Below, in pieces: positions 60,939 through 64,000 of a DNA stretch of 64,000 bases (position 1 is the stretch's first letter; every line of letters begins with the position of its first letter). The stretch lies in the NCBI RefSeq assembly GCF_041200175.1, contig NZ_CP165727.1, positions 6,141,501 to 6,205,500 on the forward strand. Reading direction: 5' to 3'. The stretch comes from Streptomyces sp. R33 (lineage in GTDB: Bacteria; Actinomycetota; Actinomycetes; Streptomycetales; Streptomycetaceae). The notes under the pieces were generated by a model that saw only the letters and a program-made list of their open reading frames with translations, had not been told where the DNA came from and searched no databases. The translations under genes and the position numbers were made by a program.

Positions 60939-62359
60939 TCGCCCTCTCCCTCGCCGAGATCGCCGACATCACCGGCGGGCGGCCCCACGACATACCGGAT
61001 CCGTCCGTGCGGATCACCGGGCCCGTCGTCATCGACTCCCGCCAGGTGGAGGCCGGCAGCCTGTTCGCCGCGTTCGCCGGCGAGCACGTCGACGGCCACG
61101 ACTACGCCGAGCGCGCGGTCGCCTCCGGAGCCGCGGCCGTCCTCGCCGCCCGGCCCGTCGGCGTCCCCGCGATCGTCGTCGCCGATGTCGAGAAGGCCCT
61201 CGGCGCCCTCGCCCGAGCCGTCGTCGAGCGCCTCGGCACCGACGTGGTGGCCCTGACCGGCTCCGCCGGCAAGACCTCCACCAAGGACCTCATCGCCCAG
61301 GTGCTCCAGGCCCACGCGCCCACCGTGTGGACCCCGGGCTCCCTCAACAACGAGATCGGCCTGCCGCTCACCGCGCTGCGCGCCACGGAGGAAACCCGGC
61401 ACCTGGTGCTGGAGATGGGCGCCCGCGGCATCGGGCACATCGACTACCTCACAGGCCTGACCCCGCCGCGCATCGGACTCGTCCTCAACGTCGGGACCGC
61501 CCACATCGGCGAGTTCGGCGGCCGCGAGCAGATCGCCCAGGCAAAGGGCGAGCTGGTCGAGGCCCTGCCGTCCGCGGCCGAGGGCGGAGTTGCGGTCCTG
61601 AACGCCGACGACCCGCTGGTGCGTGCGATGTCCGCCCGGACGAAGGCCCGCACGGTGCTCTTCGGCGAGGCCGACGACGCCGACGTACGGGCCACCGAAG
61701 TCCGTATGACACCCGCAGGACAACCCTCCTTCACACTCCACACACCCACCGGGTGCGGCGAAGTGACCTTGCGCCTGTACGGTGAGCACCACGTGTCGAA
61801 CGCGCTCGCCGCGGCCGCCGTCGCCCATGTACTGGGCATGTCCGTGGAGGAGATCGCCACCGCGCTCTCCGAGGCGGGCACCTTGTCCCGGTGGCGGATG
61901 GAGGTCACCGAGCGGGCGGACGGCGTGACGATCGTCAACGACGCCTACAACGCGAATCCCGAGTCCATGCGGGCCGCTCTGCGCGCGCTTGCCGCGATGG
62001 GCGGCACCGCCAGGGCCAACGGGGGACGTACGTGGGCGGTGCTCGGTCCCATGGCCGAGCTCGGGGACGCATCGTTGGCCGAGCACGACGCGGTGGGACG
62101 GCTTGCCGTCCGGCTCAACGTGAGCAAGCTCGTCGCAGTCGGGGGCAGGGAAGCGTCCTGGCTGCAACTGGGCGCATATAACGAGGGTTCGTGGGGTGAG
62201 GAGTCGGTGGTCGTGTCCGACGCGCAGGCGGCGATCGACCTGTTGCGCAGTGAACTGCGCCCGGGTGACGTCGTGCTGGTGAAGGCTTCCAGGTCGGTCG
62301 GCCTGGAGCGGGTCGCTCTGGCGCTGCTGGCCGGCGGGGGCGAGGTCGCCGACCGATGA
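60935..62359 (+). CDS. murF: UDP-MurNAc-pentapeptide synthetase
   Basis: A 474-residue Mur ligase that adds D-Ala-D-Ala. Motifs are DSRQVEAGSLFAAF, LTGSAGKTSTKD (ATP loop), NNEIGLPLT, EMGARGIGHI, NVGTAHIGEFG and NDAYNANPESM. GTG 60935 overlaps the murE stop and the stop overlaps mraY (ATGA). Confidence 0.95.
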   Translation: MIALSLAEIADITGGRPHDIPDPSVRITGPVVIDSRQVEAGSLFAAFAGEHVDGHDYAERAVASGAAAVLAARPVGVPAIVVADVEKALGALARAVVERLGTDVVALTGSAGKTSTKDLIAQVLQAHAPTVWTPGSLNNEIGLPLTALRATEETRHLVLEMGARGIGHIDYLTGLTPPRIGLVLNVGTAHIGEFGGREQIAQAKGELVEALPSAAEGGVAVLNADDPLVRAMSARTKARTVLFGEADDADVRATEVRMTPAGQPSFTLHTPTGCGEVTLRLYGEHHVSNALAAAAVAHVLGMSVEEIATALSEAGTLSRWRMEVTERADGVTIVNDAYNANPESMRAALRALAAMGGTARANGGRTWAVLGPMAELGDASLAEHDAVGRLAVRLNVSKLVAVGGREASWLQLGAYNEGSWGEESVVVSDAQAAIDLLRSELRPGDVVLVKASRSVGLERVALALLAGGGEVADR

Positions 62360-63426
62360 GGCAGATCCTCTTCGCCGGTGTCATCGGCATGTTCCTGACC
62401 GTGATCGGCACCCCGCTGCTGATCAAGCTGCTGGCCCGCAAGGGCTACGGCCAGTTCATCCGCGACGACGGCCCGCGCGGCCACGCCGGGAAGAAGGGCA
62501 CGCCCACCATGGGCGGTATCTCCTTCATCCTGGCGACGATCATCGCGTACGCCCTGACGAAGGTGATCACGGGCAGTCAGCCCACGTTCTCCGGCGTGCT
62601 GGTGCTCTTCCTGATGGCCGGCATGGGCCTCGTCGGCTACCTCGACGACTACATCAAGATCGTCAAGCGCCGCTCGCTCGGTCTGCGGGCCAAGGCCAAG
62701 ATGGCCGGCCAGCTGATCGTCGGCATCGCCTTCGCGGTGCTCGCGCTGCAGTTCAAGGACGCCCGCGGCAACGCCCCGGCCTCCACCAAGCTGTCGTTCG
62801 TCACGGACTTCGGCTGGTCGATCGGCCCGGTGCTGTTCGTGGTCTGGGCGCTGTTCATGATCCTGGCCATGTCCAACGGCGTGAACCTGACGGACGGTCT
62901 GGACGGCCTGGCCACCGGCGCCGCGGTGATGGTCTTCGGTGCCTACACGTTCATCGGCGTCTGGCAGTTCCAGGAGTCGTGCGCCAACGCGCAGACCCTG
63001 ACGAACCCCAACGCCTGCTTCGAGGTACGAGATCCGCTGGACCTCGCGATCGTCGCCTCGGCACTGATGGGCGCCTGTTTCGGCTTCCTGTGGTGGAACA
63101 CCTCGCCCGCCAAGATCTTCATGGGTGACACCGGCTCGCTGGCCCTCGGCGGCGCCCTCGCCGGTCTCGCGATCTGCTCCCGCACGGAGTTCCTGATCGC
63201 CCTCCTCGGCGGCCTCTTCGTCCTCATCACCATGTCGGTCGTCATCCAGGTCGGCTCCTTCAAGCTCACCGGGAAGCGCGTCTTCCGGATGGCCCCGCTG
63301 CAGCACCACTTCGAACTGAAGGGGTGGTCCGAGGTCCTGGTGGTGGTCCGGTTCTGGATCATCCAGGGCATGTGCGTGATCGTGGGTCTCGGACTCTTCT
63401 ACGCGGGATGGGCAGCGGACAAGTGA
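62356..63426 (+). CDS. mraY: Phospho-MurNAc-pentapeptide transferase
   Basis: A 356-residue polytopic membrane enzyme that makes lipid I. It has about ten membrane helices, with GKKGTPTMGGI, the metal-binding GYLDDYIKI, SNGVNLTDGLDGLA, FMGDTGSLALGG and APLQHHFELKGWSE. ATG overlaps the murF stop. Confidence 0.96.
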   Translation: MRQILFAGVIGMFLTVIGTPLLIKLLARKGYGQFIRDDGPRGHAGKKGTPTMGGISFILATIIAYALTKVITGSQPTFSGVLVLFLMAGMGLVGYLDDYIKIVKRRSLGLRAKAKMAGQLIVGIAFAVLALQFKDARGNAPASTKLSFVTDFGWSIGPVLFVVWALFMILAMSNGVNLTDGLDGLATGAAVMVFGAYTFIGVWQFQESCANAQTLTNPNACFEVRDPLDLAIVASALMGACFGFLWWNTSPAKIFMGDTGSLALGGALAGLAICSRTEFLIALLGGLFVLITMSVVIQVGSFKLTGKRVFRMAPLQHHFELKGWSEVLVVVRFWIIQGMCVIVGLGLFYAGWAADK

Positions 63427-64000
63427 CGTCCTGGCAGGGCAAGAACATCACCGTCGCCGGTCTCGGCGTGAGCGGCATCAGCGCCGCCCGCGCCCTGGCC
63501 GGCCTCGGCGCATCGGTGACCGTGGTGGACGGCGGCGACAGCGAGGGCCACCGCGCCCGGGCCGCCGAACTCGGCGAGCTGGGCATCTCCGTACGGCTCG
63601 CGGATGCCGAGACGCTGCCCCAGGGCACCGACCTGGTGGTCACCTCGCCCGGCTGGAAGCCGGACAGCCCACTCTTCGCGGCCGCGGCGGCGGCCGGCGT
63701 GGAGGTCGTCGGCGACGTGGAGATCGCCTGGCAGTTGCGCGGCCCGGACGCGGCCCCGTGGCTGGCGATCACCGGTACGAACGGCAAGACCACCACCACC
63801 CAGATGCTCGCGTCGATCCTGAAGGCCGCGGGCCTGAAGACCGCGGCCGTCGGCAACATCGGCACCCCGATCATCGACGTGGTGCTCGGCGAGGAGAAGT
63901 ACGACGTGCTCGCCGTCGAACTCTCCAGCTACCAGCTGCACTGGGCGCCCTCGCTGCGCGCCCACTCGGCGGCCGTGCTCAACCTGGCCCCCGACCACCT
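63423..64000 (+). CDS. murD: UDP-MurNAc-L-alanine:D-glutamate ligase, 5' part
   Basis: The N-terminal ~192 residues of MurD, cut by the window end. The Rossmann-like VAGLGVSGISAARALAGLG, VTSPGWKP, the ATP loop ITGTNGKTTTTQ, GNIGTP, and ELSSYQL are present. GTG 63423 overlaps the mraY stop; the in-frame ATG 63408 is an alternative start. Confidence 0.93.
   Translation, partial: MTSWQGKNITVAGLGVSGISAARALAGLGASVTVVDGGDSEGHRARAAELGELGISVRLADAETLPQGTDLVVTSPGWKPDSPLFAAAAAAGVEVVGDVEIAWQLRGPDAAPWLAITGTNGKTTTTQMLASILKAAGLKTAAVGNIGTPIIDVVLGEEKYDVLAVELSSYQLHWAPSLRAHSAAVLNLAPDH

Overview
The window is about 72% G+C, with GTG/TTG starts, tightly overlapping genes and a gene order that I recognise as the conserved central region of a Streptomyces chromosome. 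From memory it is syntenic with roughly SCO2086-SCO2140 of S. coelicolor, read in reverse order. I see no tRNA, rRNA, phage, IS transposase or CRISPR array. Most genes are core housekeeping genes, so novelty lies mainly in regulation, repeats and a few damaged or modified genes.

Layout. 50-3431: a frameshifted hypothetical gene, a stand-alone Lrp-type effector domain, a rhomboid protease, a zinc-ribbon protein and a NYN-domain protein. 3685-10975: two tandem NlpC/P60 cell-wall hydrolases, a lipoprotein metalloprotease, a PimB-like mannosyltransferase, a short-chain dehydrogenase and a secreted cholesterol oxidase. 11015-20579: acyl-CoA synthetase (minus), metallophosphoesterase, SRPBCC protein, ArsA-like ATPase, DUF5304 protein, glucokinase glkA, EEP-family hydrolase, a proline-rich membrane protein, an esterase and a PlsC acyltransferase. 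20646-25033: a NarL-type two-component pair (MacS/MacR-like), a phosphofructokinase with pyrophosphate-type signature residues, an N-terminally truncated 2-hydroxyacid dehydrogenase and a small membrane protein.

25107-31916: a fused anthranilate synthase preceded by a trp attenuator (leader peptide with three Trp codons), the divergent class II DAHP synthase, the iron-storage pair bfd/bfr with an iron box, a YuiH-like molybdoprotein, a His-rich DUF4396 membrane protein under a CsoR-type operator, and endonuclease IV. 31922-39899: a PASTA Ser/Thr kinase, the thiO-thiS-thiG operon under a TPP riboswitch, a ferredoxin-reductase-like flavoprotein, an Rv2175c-type DNA-binding protein, thiE and metF. 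39953-49068: a membrane protein with a Tyr/Gln-rich tail, a CrtI-like flavoprotein, DUF4126 and DUF3040 membrane proteins, a methyltransferase, a HEPN protein, and a YhgE/Pip transporter operon with its TetR regulator and a perfect 24-bp operator.

49533-64000: a moxR-DUF58-transglutaminase operon, a beta-carbonic anhydrase, then the division and cell wall (dcw) cluster rsmH-ftsL-ftsI-murE-murF-mraY-murD (the last cut by the window edge). The dcw genes are mostly coupled by 4-nt stop/start overlaps; the exceptions are a 261-nt spacer between ftsL and ftsI and a 46-nt gap between ftsI and murE.

Cross-cutting observations: many genes have a -10-like hexamer 6-9 nt before the start codon and look leaderless; two copies of a roughly 165-bp palindromic MITE-like element flank genes; several genes carry short tandem duplications across or just after their stop codons.
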